From contig JAGAJA010000057.1 of assembly GCA_017829075.1 (NCBI GenBank), positions 7,526 through 71,525 of the forward strand: 64,000 bases of DNA. Direction: 5' to 3'. The stretch comes from Oscillospiraceae bacterium. Lineage in GTDB: Bacteria; Bacillota_A; Clostridia; Oscillospirales; Ruminococcaceae. Position 1 is the stretch's first letter. Every line of letters begins with the position of its first letter. This document shows, piece after piece, positions 17,659-25,464 of this stretch. Both the position numbers and the translations under genes were made by a program. The notes beneath the pieces are model-generated. The model searched no databases, was not told where the DNA came from, and worked only from the letters and a program-made list of their open reading frames with translations.

Positions 17659-18546
17659 ATGGCAATAGAGGATCTTTTCAAAATCGTCAAGGAGCGCTTT
17701 GTAAGCGACCAGCCTACTGCTCCCACAACAACCGACGGAGATGTGGAGATACCGCAGGATCTGCTGTTCAAATGCCCGCGCTGCGGAGCAGTTGTATATA
17801 ATCGCGAGTTCACCGCAGCAATGAAGGTCTGCCCGAAGTGCAATTACCACGCTCGGCTGACATGGCAGGAGCGGCTTGACCTCACCGCCGACAAGGGCAG
17901 CTTTGTGGAGCTCGACGCGGATTTGAAGCCGCTTAACCCTATCGGCTTCCCGAAGTATGAGGAAAAGGTCGCGAAGCTCCAGCAGCAGTGCGACATGAAC
18001 GACGCGATAAAGACCGGCGTGTGTACTATCCGCGGCTACCGCACGGTCATCGGCATAATGGACAGCCACTTCATGATGGCGAGTATGGGCAGCGTTGTGG
18101 GTGAGAAGATCGCCCGCGCGTTTGAGTACGCTACCGAGCATGGGCTTCCAGTGGTGATGTTCACCGCTTCCGGCGGCGCGAGAATGCAGGAGGGTATAAT
18201 CTCCCTCATGCAGATGGCGAAAACCAGCGGCGCAGTTAAGCGCCACAGCGACGCGGGAGGACTGTACATTGCGGTAATGACCGACCCCACCACCGGCGGA
18301 GTTACGGCGTCCTTTGCCAGCCTCGGCGATGTGATACTTGCCGAGCCGAAGGTGCTTATCGGATTTGCGGGACGGAGAGTTATTCAGGACACTATCCGCC
18401 AGCGGCTTCCGGACGACTTCCAGTCCGCTGAATTCCAGGAGGAATGCGGATTTGTGGATATGATAGTTGACCGCGGCATCATGCGCAAGCGGATCTCGAA
18501 TATTCTGAAGCTTCACGGCTTCCCGAAGGAGGCGTACAGCAGATGA
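17659..18546 (+). CDS. accD: Acetyl-CoA carboxylase carboxyltransferase, beta subunit
   Basis: 295 residues. An N-terminal four-Cys zinc ribbon (CPRCG about 37, CPKCN about 56) is followed by the crotonase-type carboxyltransferase domain, with SGGARMQEG (about 173) and a glycine-rich TTGGVTASFA. It moves CO2 from biotin to acetyl-CoA together with AccA. The stop overlaps the accA start by 4 bases (ATGA), so the two subunits are made in step. Confidence 0.97.
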   Translation: MAIEDLFKIVKERFVSDQPTAPTTTDGDVEIPQDLLFKCPRCGAVVYNREFTAAMKVCPKCNYHARLTWQERLDLTADKGSFVELDADLKPLNPIGFPKYEEKVAKLQQQCDMNDAIKTGVCTIRGYRTVIGIMDSHFMMASMGSVVGEKIARAFEYATEHGLPVVMFTASGGARMQEGIISLMQMAKTSGAVKRHSDAGGLYIAVMTDPTTGGVTASFASLGDVILAEPKVLIGFAGRRVIQDTIRQRLPDDFQSAEFQEECGFVDMIVDRGIMRKRISNILKLHGFPKEAYSR

Positions 18547-19346
18547 GCAGTTTTACGGCTTGTGAAAGGCTTGAGTTAATACGTCACAAGGACAGACCCA
18601 CAGTAAACGACTATATCCCGGCGATGTTCACCCGGTTCATGGAGTTCCACGGGGACAGGCTTTACGGCGATGACGCGGCGATAATCGGCGGCATCGGCTA
18701 TCTGAGCGACACTCCGGTGACTGTTCTGGCGCAGGTGAAGGGGCGCAATCTTGACGAGAACAAGCGCACAAACTTTGCCATGCCCCACCCGGAGGGCTAC
18801 CGCAAGGCTCTGCGTCTTGCGAAGCAGGCAGAGAAATTCCACCGTCCGGTGATCTGTTTAGTGGACACCCCCGGCGCGTTCTGCGGAGTTGAAGCAGAAC
18901 AGCGCGGTCAGGGTGAGGCTATCGCCCGTAACCTCTATGAATTCATGACGCTGAAAACTCCCGTGATCTCGGTCATTCTCGGCGAGGGCGGCTCCGGCGG
19001 CGCTTTGGCGCTTGCGGTATGCGATGAGCTTGCAATGCTTGAAAACGCGCTGTATTCCGTCATCAGCCCCCGCGGCGCGGCTTCAATACTCTGGAAAGAC
19101 GGCACGAAGGAGAAAGAAGCCTGCGAGGTGCTTAAAATCACAGCGGAGGATCTGGTGAACTTCGGCGTGTGCGACAAGATAATCCCTGAACCTACCGGCG
19201 GCGCGCACCTCAGCAAGGAGCAGACCGCAGACAATATTTACGAGTATCTCGTGGACGCAGTTTACCGCCTTAAAAACACAGAAACGGATCAGCTTCTTCA
19301 GCGTCGTTATGAAAAATTTAGAAAAATAGGCATGTTTACTGAATAA
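18543..19346 (+). CDS. accA: Acetyl-CoA carboxylase carboxyltransferase, alpha subunit
   Basis: 267 residues, slightly shorter than the ~315 of enterobacterial AccA because the N-terminal helical part is short. The domain marks are MPHPEGYRKALR (about 80), VDTPGAFCG (about 107), LGEGGSGGALAL (about 146) and ISPRGAASILW (about 174). It completes the carboxylase with AccB, AccC and AccD, all encoded just upstream. It is coupled to accD by a 4-base overlap. Confidence 0.96.
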   Translation: MSSFTACERLELIRHKDRPTVNDYIPAMFTRFMEFHGDRLYGDDAAIIGGIGYLSDTPVTVLAQVKGRNLDENKRTNFAMPHPEGYRKALRLAKQAEKFHRPVICLVDTPGAFCGVEAEQRGQGEAIARNLYEFMTLKTPVISVILGEGGSGGALALAVCDELAMLENALYSVISPRGAASILWKDGTKEKEACEVLKITAEDLVNFGVCDKIIPEPTGGAHLSKEQTADNIYEYLVDAVYRLKNTETDQLLQRRYEKFRKIGMFTE

Positions 19347-19385
19347 TTTTGTAGAAAATTCTCTGCAAAAATTTCTGTACGGGGC

Positions 19386-19414
19386 TTGATTATTTGTGTT
19401 GTATGTTATATAAT
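19386..19414 (+). promoter_or_regulatory. Sigma-A promoter of acpP
   Basis: TTGATT (19386-19391) and TATAAT (19409-19414), 17-bp spacer. It gives acpP its own supply of mRNA in addition to read-through from the fab operon. Confidence 0.75.
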
Positions 19415-19468
19415 ATAACATGAAATGTTTCCGGCAGGAACTTAATATTAAATTGGAGGGTAAATACA

Positions 19469-19702
19469 ATGGTATTTGACAAGGTTAAGGAGCTTATTTC
19501 CGAGCAGCTCGACGTTAAGGCAGACGACATCACAGAGGCTTCTTCCATTCAGGACGATCTGGGCGCTGATTCTCTGGACGTTGTTGATCTGGTAATGGCT
19601 CTTGAGGACGAGTTCGACGTTGAGATCCCTGAGGATCAGGTCGAGAACATCAAGACCGTCGGCGACATCGTTAAGTTCATCGAGGACAATGCTGAAAAGT
19701 AA
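19469..19702 (+). CDS. acpP: Acyl carrier protein
   Basis: 77 residues, acidic. The Ser that takes phosphopantetheine is in [10 protein letters not shown] (Ser about 38). TTGGAGGG lies 9 bases upstream. It carries the growing acyl chain for every enzyme of the adjacent operon. It has its own promoter and a strong terminator, as expected for an abundant protein. Confidence 0.98.
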   Translation: MVFDKVKELISEQLDVKADDITEASSIQDDLGADSLDVVDLVMALEDEFDVEIPEDQVENIKTVGDIVKFIEDNAEK

Positions 19703-19726
19703 TCCGTGTTTTCATGGTACAATTCT

Positions 19727-19756
19727 CCTGCTGCCGTTAACGGCGGCAGGATTTTT
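19727..19756 (+). terminator. Intrinsic terminator after acpP
   Basis: CCTGCTGCCG pairs with CGGCGGCAGG around TTAA, followed by ATTTTTG. Confidence 0.9.
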
Positions 19757-19856
19757 GTTTTCCGATGCGAAAAAATCGCTTGATTTTTTGGATAATTTAT
19801 GTTAGAATAAAAAAGCAGCCGATGGACTGCAAAATTGAATAAAGACAATCAACGAT

Positions 19857-20008
19857 ACACGTTGCACTCCGGTGCGTAAATCTGATCACGGTACGGATTG
19901 GGGCGCTGCCGATAAAGCAGTTTTCGACCCGCCGAGCAAAATCATCTGTTATTTAGATGAAGTTACGGCGAGGCGGAACTGACGAAAGGGGCACCCTTTG
20001 GAGCGTGT
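19857..20008 (+). ncRNA. Unrecognised structured RNA, copy A, leader of the DUF2798-type gene
   Basis: The core (19903-19996) shares long identical stretches with the copy at 28236-28332: GCGCTGCCGATAAAGCAGTT and CCGCCGAGCAAAA on the 5' side, GGCGGAACTG and GGCAC on the 3' side. Visible pairing: TGCC with GGCA, CAGTT with AACTG, CCGCC with GGCGG. A hairpin ATCATCT...AGATGA fills the middle, and an outer stem joins ACACG (19857) to CGTGT (20004). It lies between the acpP terminator and another terminator, followed by the ribosome binding site of the next gene, the layout of a riboswitch or attenuator. I cannot match it to a named class. Confidence 0.6.
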
Positions 20009-20021
20009 GTTATTATTTTTT

Positions 20022-20048
20022 AACGTATGCTCCGGCATACGTTTTTTT
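20022..20048 (+). terminator. Intrinsic terminator in the DUF2798 leader
   Basis: AACGTATGC pairs with GCATACGTT around TCCG, then a run of seven T. It lies 27 bases before the next start codon, so it could be an attenuator for that gene controlled by the RNA just upstream. Confidence 0.85.
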
Positions 20049-20074
20049 GTTTGTCTTGAGAAAAGGAGATTTTT

Positions 20075-20641
20075 ATGCCAAGAAATCAATTTCAGAGAAT
20101 GATCTTTGCCCTCATTACGGTGGTGATAACCGTACACGCTTATGTTTTTTACAGCCTGTATGTGATAAACGGCGGAATGTTCATGGAGATCACCGGCGAA
20201 ACCGGAGTGCTTGCGGCAATAAACAAGCTCGGAGGAGTTTCGGTGTATGGCTCGCCGCTTCCGATCTGGGCGGTGATACTTATTGAGTTCGTACTTGCAT
20301 ATACGCTGGAGGTGCTTGTGGGCTCGCCGCTTTCTTTCCGGCTTGCGTCAAGGGTTTTCGATCCCGGAAAGACACACCCCGTGATCTTTGAAACAGCGGT
20401 AATCTGCGCTACCGTCGGGATCATGTGCCCCTCAATGAGCTTTATCGCCGCATTCCTGTATTATGACTATCAGGCGGGATTTAATATGTGGACTCTGCTT
20501 GCGAACTGGCTCAGGCTTGTCTGCTTCAATTTCCCGTTCGCTTTCTTTACACAGCTTTTCTTTATCCAACCCTTTGTCAGAACAGTATTCAAGCTGATTT
20601 TCATGAGGAGATCCAGAAGCGAAAGCGAAGCCTGCCGATAA
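20075..20641 (+). CDS. DUF2798-like membrane protein
   Basis: 188 residues with four likely transmembrane helices (about 8-28, 65-85, 110-135, 145-172). The N-terminal pattern, a short basic start then FALITVVITVHAYVFYS, and the paired helices suggest two DUF2798-type repeats; this is recalled, not searched. AAAGGAG lies 8 bases before the start. It is preceded by a structured RNA and a terminator, so expression is probably controlled by premature termination. Function unknown; transport is possible. Confidence 0.6.
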   Translation: MPRNQFQRMIFALITVVITVHAYVFYSLYVINGGMFMEITGETGVLAAINKLGGVSVYGSPLPIWAVILIEFVLAYTLEVLVGSPLSFRLASRVFDPGKTHPVIFETAVICATVGIMCPSMSFIAAFLYYDYQAGFNMWTLLANWLRLVCFNFPFAFFTQLFFIQPFVRTVFKLIFMRRSRSESEACR

Positions 20642-20690
20642 TCTGAGTCACCGATAATTCTGCGGAATAGCCCCTGAACAGCAGGTATTT

Positions 20691-20722
20691 ATCCCGACGC
20701 AGCATAATGCGGCGGGATTTTT
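20691..20722 (+). terminator. Intrinsic terminator after the DUF2798-like gene
   Basis: ATCCCG..GC pairs with GC..CGGGAT around an AT-rich loop and is followed by TTTTTG. Confidence 0.8.
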
Positions 20723-20754
20723 GTTACTGTCGGCAATAAATATTTGTGAATTTC

Positions 20755-20783
20755 TTGACAGAATGCCAAAAGTGGTATATAAT
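20755..20783 (+). promoter_or_regulatory. Sigma-A promoter of the acn-icd unit
   Basis: TTGACA (20755-20760) and TATAAT (20778-20783) with a 17-bp spacer. Transcription should begin near 20790, at the left edge of the MITE copy. Confidence 0.85.
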
Positions 20784-20792
20784 AAATAGTGT

Positions 20793-20885
20793 TAAGGGAA
20801 ACGCTGATTAAACAAAACCGCCCTGCTCAGACGAGGGAACTCACGCGGCGGGTTTTGTTACACGTCGCTATATCAGCGTAGCCTA
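20793..20885 (+). mobile_element. MITE-like repeat, copy 2, in the acn 5' UTR
   Basis: TA, then AGGGAAACGCTGATTAAA at the left; ATCAGCGTAGCC then TA at the right. The core ACTCACGCGGCGGGTTTTG is identical to copy 1. It fills most of the space between the acn promoter and its ribosome binding site, so it is transcribed as part of the mRNA leader. Confidence 0.75.
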
Positions 20886-20935
20886 AGGTATGCCGGGGCA
20901 TTACTCCGGAAAATAAACATAAAGGAGCAAAAGAC

Positions 20936-22867
20936 ATGGGACTTACATTAACCGAAAAGATCATCAAGGCTCACATCATTGACGGCGAAATGGTAAAGGG
21001 TACAGAGATCGGTCTGAAGATCGACCAGACCCTGACTCAGGACGCCACCGGCACAATGGCTTACTTACAGTTTGAGGCTATGGGCGTAGACAGGGTAAAG
21101 ACCGAGCGCTCCGTGGCTTATATCGATCATAATACTCTCCAGAGCGGCTTCGAGAATGCGGACGACCACCGTTTCATCGGCTCTGTCGCAAAGAAGCACG
21201 GCATCTGGTTCTCCCGTCCCGGCAACGGTATCTGCCATCAGGTTCATCTTGAGCGTTTCGGAAAGCCGGGCAAGACCCTCATCGGCTCTGACAGCCATAC
21301 TCCTACCGGCGGCGGTATCGGTATGCTGGCTATGGGCGCAGGCGGTCTTGACGTTGCAGTAGCAATGGGCGGCGGTGCATATTACATAACAATGCCTAAG
21401 GTAGTTAAGATCAACCTCACCGGCAAGCTCAACGACTGGGTATCCGCAAAGGACGTTATTCTTGAGGTGCTGCGCCGTCTGTCCGTAAAGGGCGGCGTTG
21501 GCAAGGTAATGGAATACACCGGCGAGGGCGTAAAGAGCCTGTCCGTTCCGGAGCGCGCTACTATCACGAACATGGGCGCAGAGCTGGGAGCTACCACCTC
21601 CATTTTCCCGTCCGATGAAACCACTCTCCAGTTCCTCAAGGCTCAGGGCAGAGAAGAGGACTATGTACCTATGTCCGCTGACCCGGACGCAGTTTATGAC
21701 GAGGAAGTGGACATCGATCTGTCCAAGCTGGTTCCGCTTGCTGCTTGTCCTCACAGCCCGGACAACGTGAAGTCCGTCGAGGAGATCGGCAAGATCAAGA
21801 TTGATCAGGTGTGCATAGGCTCCTGCACAAATTCCTCTTTGCAGGATATGCGCAAGGTCGCACACATCTTAAAGGGCAAGACCGTTCACCCGGACGTGAG
21901 CCTTTCCATTGCCCCCGGCTCAAAGCAGGTATTCAACCAGATCGCCGAGGACGGAACTCTGTCAATCCTTATCGCTGCCGGCGCGAGAATTCTTGAGAGC
22001 GCCTGCGGCCCCTGCATAGGCATGGGACAGTCCCCGAACAGCAAGGGCATTTCCCTGCGTACCTTCAACCGCAACTTCTTAGGCAGAAGCGGCACAAAGG
22101 ACGCCGAGATCTATCTCGTATCTCCGGAAACCGCCGCTGTATCCGCCCTCACCGGCGTATTCACCGACCCGCGCACTGCCGGCGATATGCCAGCGTATGT
22201 AATGCCGGAGAAGTTCATCATCAACGATAACATGGTAGTACCTCCTGCAAGCGTTGAGGAGGCTCCCTCCGTTGAAGTCCTCAGAGGCCCGAACATCAAG
22301 CCGTTCCCGGTAAACAAGCCGCTTGCTGAGAGCATCGAGTCCGGAGTTACCCTCAAGGTAGGCGACAACATCACCACCGACCACATCATGCCCGCAGGCG
22401 CGAAGATACTGCCCCTGCGCTCCAATATTCCGGCTATCTCGGAGTATTGCTTCACCGTATGCGATGAAACCTTCCCGAAGCGCGCTAAGGAAGCCGGAAC
22501 ATCTATCATCGTTGGCGGCACAAACTACGGTCAGGGCTCTTCAAGAGAGCACGCGGCTCTTGCTCCGCTGTACCTCGGCGTTAAGGCTATCATCTGCAAG
22601 AGCTTTGCGAGAATTCACCGCCAGAACCTCATCAACAACGGCATTCTCCCGCTGGAATTCGTGAACGAAGCCGATTACGACAAGGTTGAGCAGGGCGATC
22701 AGCTTGCTATCGCGAATATCCGCTCTATCGTTGAAAACGGCGGACAGATCATCGTTGAGGACAAGACAAAGGGCTTCAGCTTCGAGGTGAAGTGCGAGCT
22801 TTCCGAGCGCGGCAAGGGCATGATGCTTGCCGGCGGTCTGCTGAACTACACCAAGAACGGAAAGTAA
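20936..22867 (+). CDS. acn: Aconitate hydratase
   Basis: 643 residues, the shorter aconitase form common in Clostridia. It isomerises citrate to isocitrate using a 4Fe-4S cluster, whose Cys ligands are in IGSCTNSS (about 300) and ACGPCIGMG (about 362, two Cys). IGSDSHTPTGG (about 119) and the swivel domain with NYGQGSSREHAAL (about 535) complete the set. AAAGGAG lies upstream. The next gene is a microprotein and then icd, so citrate is carried to 2-oxoglutarate by this unit, supplying glutamate. Confidence 0.95.
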   Translation: MGLTLTEKIIKAHIIDGEMVKGTEIGLKIDQTLTQDATGTMAYLQFEAMGVDRVKTERSVAYIDHNTLQSGFENADDHRFIGSVAKKHGIWFSRPGNGICHQVHLERFGKPGKTLIGSDSHTPTGGGIGMLAMGAGGLDVAVAMGGGAYYITMPKVVKINLTGKLNDWVSAKDVILEVLRRLSVKGGVGKVMEYTGEGVKSLSVPERATITNMGAELGATTSIFPSDETTLQFLKAQGREEDYVPMSADPDAVYDEEVDIDLSKLVPLAACPHSPDNVKSVEEIGKIKIDQVCIGSCTNSSLQDMRKVAHILKGKTVHPDVSLSIAPGSKQVFNQIAEDGTLSILIAAGARILESACGPCIGMGQSPNSKGISLRTFNRNFLGRSGTKDAEIYLVSPETAAVSALTGVFTDPRTAGDMPAYVMPEKFIINDNMVVPPASVEEAPSVEVLRGPNIKPFPVNKPLAESIESGVTLKVGDNITTDHIMPAGAKILPLRSNIPAISEYCFTVCDETFPKRAKEAGTSIIVGGTNYGQGSSREHAALAPLYLGVKAIICKSFARIHRQNLINNGILPLEFVNEADYDKVEQGDQLAIANIRSIVENGGQIIVEDKTKGFSFEVKCELSERGKGMMLAGGLLNYTKNGK

Positions 22868-22892
22868 TGAAAAACAGGGAAAGGAGTACTGC

Positions 22893-23048
22893 ATGAAAGG
22901 GTCTGCGTGCTTTTTTATGGCAATAGCGGCGTTTCTCGCCGGAGTTATAGTTGGCAGCAGGTTTCTGCCATGCAGCGGCTCAGTGGGTTGTAACACTAAC
23001 ACCATATATAATTACGGTTCTGTAAAGAAAGGAAAAGACAATGGCTGA
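22893..23048 (+). CDS. 51-residue membrane microprotein between acn and icd
   Basis: A 51-codon frame with a strong site (GGAAAGGAG) 7 bases before its ATG. It has one hydrophobic segment (about residues 5-24, [18 protein letters not shown]), then a Cys-containing polar tail. Its stop overlaps the icd start by 8 bases, and the icd ribosome binding site lies inside it, so translation may be coupled. It may be a single-pass membrane or exported peptide. I do not recognise it. The well-placed ribosome binding site and overlap argue that it is real. Confidence 0.6.
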   Translation: MKGSACFFMAIAAFLAGVIVGSRFLPCSGSVGCNTNTIYNYGSVKKGKDNG

Positions 23049-24258
23049 AAAAATTCAGATGACCACCCCGCTTGTTGAAATGGACGGCGACGAGATGACC
23101 AGAATTATCTGGAAGATGATAAAGGACATTCTCATAACTCCCTACATCGACCTCAAGACTGATTACTACGACCTCGGTCTGGTTCACAGAAACGAAACCG
23201 ACGATCAGGTAACTATCGACTCCGCGAACGCCACCAAGAAGTACGGCGTTGCGGTAAAGTGCGCGACGATCACCCCGAATGCGCAGCGTGTTGAGGAATA
23301 TAACCTCAAGGAGATGTGGAAGTCCCCGAACGGCACTATCAGAGCTATTCTGGACGGCACAGTGTTCAGAAAGCCTATCCTTGTAAAGGGCATTGTTCCC
23401 TACATTCCCACATGGACAAAGCCTATCACTATCGCGCGTCACGCTTACGGCGATATTTACAAGAACACCGAGCTGAAAGTTCCGCAGGGAAGCAAGGCGG
23501 AGCTGGTAGTCACCGACAAGGACGGCAAGGAGACCCGCGCCCTCATTCATGATTTCAAGAACAGCGACGGTATCATTCAGGGCGTACATAACCTTGACAA
23601 CTCCATTTCTTCTTTCGCAAGAGCCTGCTTCAACTACGCTCTGGATGCAAAGGAGGATCTGTGGTTCGCAGCAAAGGACACAATCTCCAAGACCTACGAC
23701 CACCGCTTCAAGGACATCTTTGCAGAGATCTATGAGAACGAGTACAAGGACAAGTTCTCCGCTGCGGGCATTGAGTATTTCTACACCCTGATCGATGACG
23801 TTATCGCGAGAGTTGTACGCTCTGAGGGCGGCTTCATCTGGGCTTGCAAGAACTATGACGGCGACGTTATGTCGGATATGCTGGCTACGGCATTCGGTTC
23901 TCTCGGACTTATGACCAGCGTGCTGGTATCTCCGGACGGAGTTTACGAGTACGAGGCGGCTCACGGCACTGTAACCCGCCACTACTACAACTACCTCAAG
24001 GGTGAAAAGACCTCCACCAACCCCATTGCGACTATATTCGCATGGAGCGGCGCACTCCGCAAGCGCGGCGAGCTGGACAATATTCCGGCGCTCATCGACT
24101 ATGCGGACAAGCTGGAAAAGGCTTCTATCCAGACCATGGAGGAGGGCGTAATGGACAAGAACCTTGCGGCGATGTCCAAGCTTGAAAACAAGCGCCCGGT
24201 AGATACAGAAACATTCCTGACTGAAATAAACAACCGTCTTGCAGTGCTTATGGGCTAA
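23041..24258 (+). CDS. icd: NADP-dependent isocitrate dehydrogenase
   Basis: 405 residues, eukaryote-like (type II) isocitrate dehydrogenase rather than the 416-residue E. coli type. The N terminus is [13 protein letters not shown]. Substrate residues are seen in [16 protein letters not shown] (about 98), the metal Asp in [10 protein letters not shown] (about 275), and the cofactor loop in [11 protein letters not shown] (about 307), where HGTVTRH indicates NADP. It converts isocitrate to 2-oxoglutarate and CO2. It follows acn and the microprotein. Confidence 0.95.
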   Translation: MAEKIQMTTPLVEMDGDEMTRIIWKMIKDILITPYIDLKTDYYDLGLVHRNETDDQVTIDSANATKKYGVAVKCATITPNAQRVEEYNLKEMWKSPNGTIRAILDGTVFRKPILVKGIVPYIPTWTKPITIARHAYGDIYKNTELKVPQGSKAELVVTDKDGKETRALIHDFKNSDGIIQGVHNLDNSISSFARACFNYALDAKEDLWFAAKDTISKTYDHRFKDIFAEIYENEYKDKFSAAGIEYFYTLIDDVIARVVRSEGGFIWACKNYDGDVMSDMLATAFGSLGLMTSVLVSPDGVYEYEAAHGTVTRHYYNYLKGEKTSTNPIATIFAWSGALRKRGELDNIPALIDYADKLEKASIQTMEEGVMDKNLAAMSKLENKRPVDTETFLTEINNRLAVLMG

Positions 24259-24307
24259 AAATCGCACTGCGGCAGGGAAAAGAGCAAGAGGATAAATAAT
24301 TTTTACA

Positions 24308-24994
24308 ATGCAGAAGAACAACATTTCCAACTCAGTCATTCGCAGGCTGCCGCGTTATTACCGTTTCCTCGGCGAGCTGCTTAATCAGGGAATTACAAAG
24401 ATCTCTTCGCGGGAGCTGTCGGAGAAAATGCGGCTCACTGCTTCTCAGATAAGGCAGGATCTGAACTGCTTCGGCGGCTTCGGACAGCAGGGCTACGGCT
24501 ACAATGTCGCGGAGCTTCGCCGGCAGGTGGGGCATATTCTTGGCCTTGACAAGCATGACAAGATAATTCTCATCGGCGCAGGTAATCTGGGACGCGCGAT
24601 AACCGTGCATATCGACTTCGCAAAGTACGGCTATGAGCTTTCCGGAATCTTTGACAACAACATTTCCCTCGAAAACATTGAAATCTCCGGCATAAAGATC
24701 ATGCACACAAACAAGCTGCCGGAATTCTGCGCGGAGAACGCTCCCACAATGGCGGTGCTGTGTATTCCGAAAAGCAGCGCAAAGGATATGGTGAAGAATC
24801 TCATCGGACTTGGCGTGAACGCTTTCTGGAACTTTTCCCATTATGATATCCATTATGACTATCCGGACGCGGCGGTGGAGAATGTCCACCTGACGGACAG
24901 TCTTATGACCCTGTCCTATGCCGCAAGAAACAAGCAGGATCACGCTCCGGAAGATATTCCGGAGGACTATGTCCCGGATAGCGAAGAAGAATAA
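24308..24994 (+). CDS. rex: Redox-sensing transcriptional repressor Rex
   Basis: 228 residues. An N-terminal winged helix (about 10-75, with TASQIRQDLNCFGGFGQQGYGY) is followed by a Rossmann domain with LIGAGNLGRAI (about 88), which senses the NADH/NAD+ ratio, and a C-terminal helix for the dimer swap. Rex usually represses fermentation genes at low NADH. It follows icd by 49 bases and may be cotranscribed. I found no clear Rex operator in the promoters of this window. Confidence 0.95.
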   Translation: MQKNNISNSVIRRLPRYYRFLGELLNQGITKISSRELSEKMRLTASQIRQDLNCFGGFGQQGYGYNVAELRRQVGHILGLDKHDKIILIGAGNLGRAITVHIDFAKYGYELSGIFDNNISLENIEISGIKIMHTNKLPEFCAENAPTMAVLCIPKSSAKDMVKNLIGLGVNAFWNFSHYDIHYDYPDAAVENVHLTDSLMTLSYAARNKQDHAPEDIPEDYVPDSEEE

Positions 24995-25056
24995 TTCCCC
25001 AGCCGCTCCGCGCAGAAACGGGGCGGCTTTGCGCATTTCGACATCAGGAGAATAAA

Positions 25057-25464
25057 GTGACGATTAAAGAAGTAAGCGAGAAATACGGCGTGTCGCAGGA
25101 TACGCTGAGATACTATGAGCGAATAGGAGTAATACCGGAGGTCACACGCACCGCCGGAGGTATACGGGATTATCAGCCGGAGGATCTTGGCTGGCTGGAG
25201 CTTGCGCTGTGCATGAGGGGCGCCGGGCTTCCGGTAAACGTGCTGGTGGAATATCTTAGGCTTTACCGCGCGGGTGAAAGCACCATTCCTCAGCGTTTGG
25301 AGCTGCTCACCGCCCAGCGTGGGGAGCTTGCCGCGATGAAAGCCCGGATAGAAAACACACTGTCCCGTCTGGATTACAAGATAAGCGTTTACGAGCGAGC
25401 GGTAAAGACCGGAGTGCTTTCATGGGACGATAGTGAGAAATGCAGCGGTGACGAAAATGGATAA
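25057..25464 (+). CDS. MerR-family transcriptional regulator
   Basis: 135 residues. The N-terminal winged helix reads TIKEVSEKYGVSQDTLRYYE (residues 2-21), then VTRTAGGIRDY and a long dimerisation helix (about 75-120). No C-terminal effector domain or metal-binding Cys pair is seen. It resembles the MerR proteins that control aldehyde or oxidoreductase genes, but the target here is unknown; its 3' end overlaps the phosphatase gene by 8 bases, so the two are cotranscribed. Confidence 0.85.
   Translation: MTIKEVSEKYGVSQDTLRYYERIGVIPEVTRTAGGIRDYQPEDLGWLELALCMRGAGLPVNVLVEYLRLYRAGESTIPQRLELLTAQRGELAAMKARIENTLSRLDYKISVYERAVKTGVLSWDDSEKCSGDENG

Noticed and set aside
19857..20008. Copy A as a c-di-GMP, cobalamin, SAM or ZTP riboswitch
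   Set aside because: The hallmark conserved strings of those classes, as I know them, are not present.
22996..24339. 447-codon minus-strand frame opposite icd
   Set aside because: It is antisense to an obvious isocitrate dehydrogenase and has no family features.
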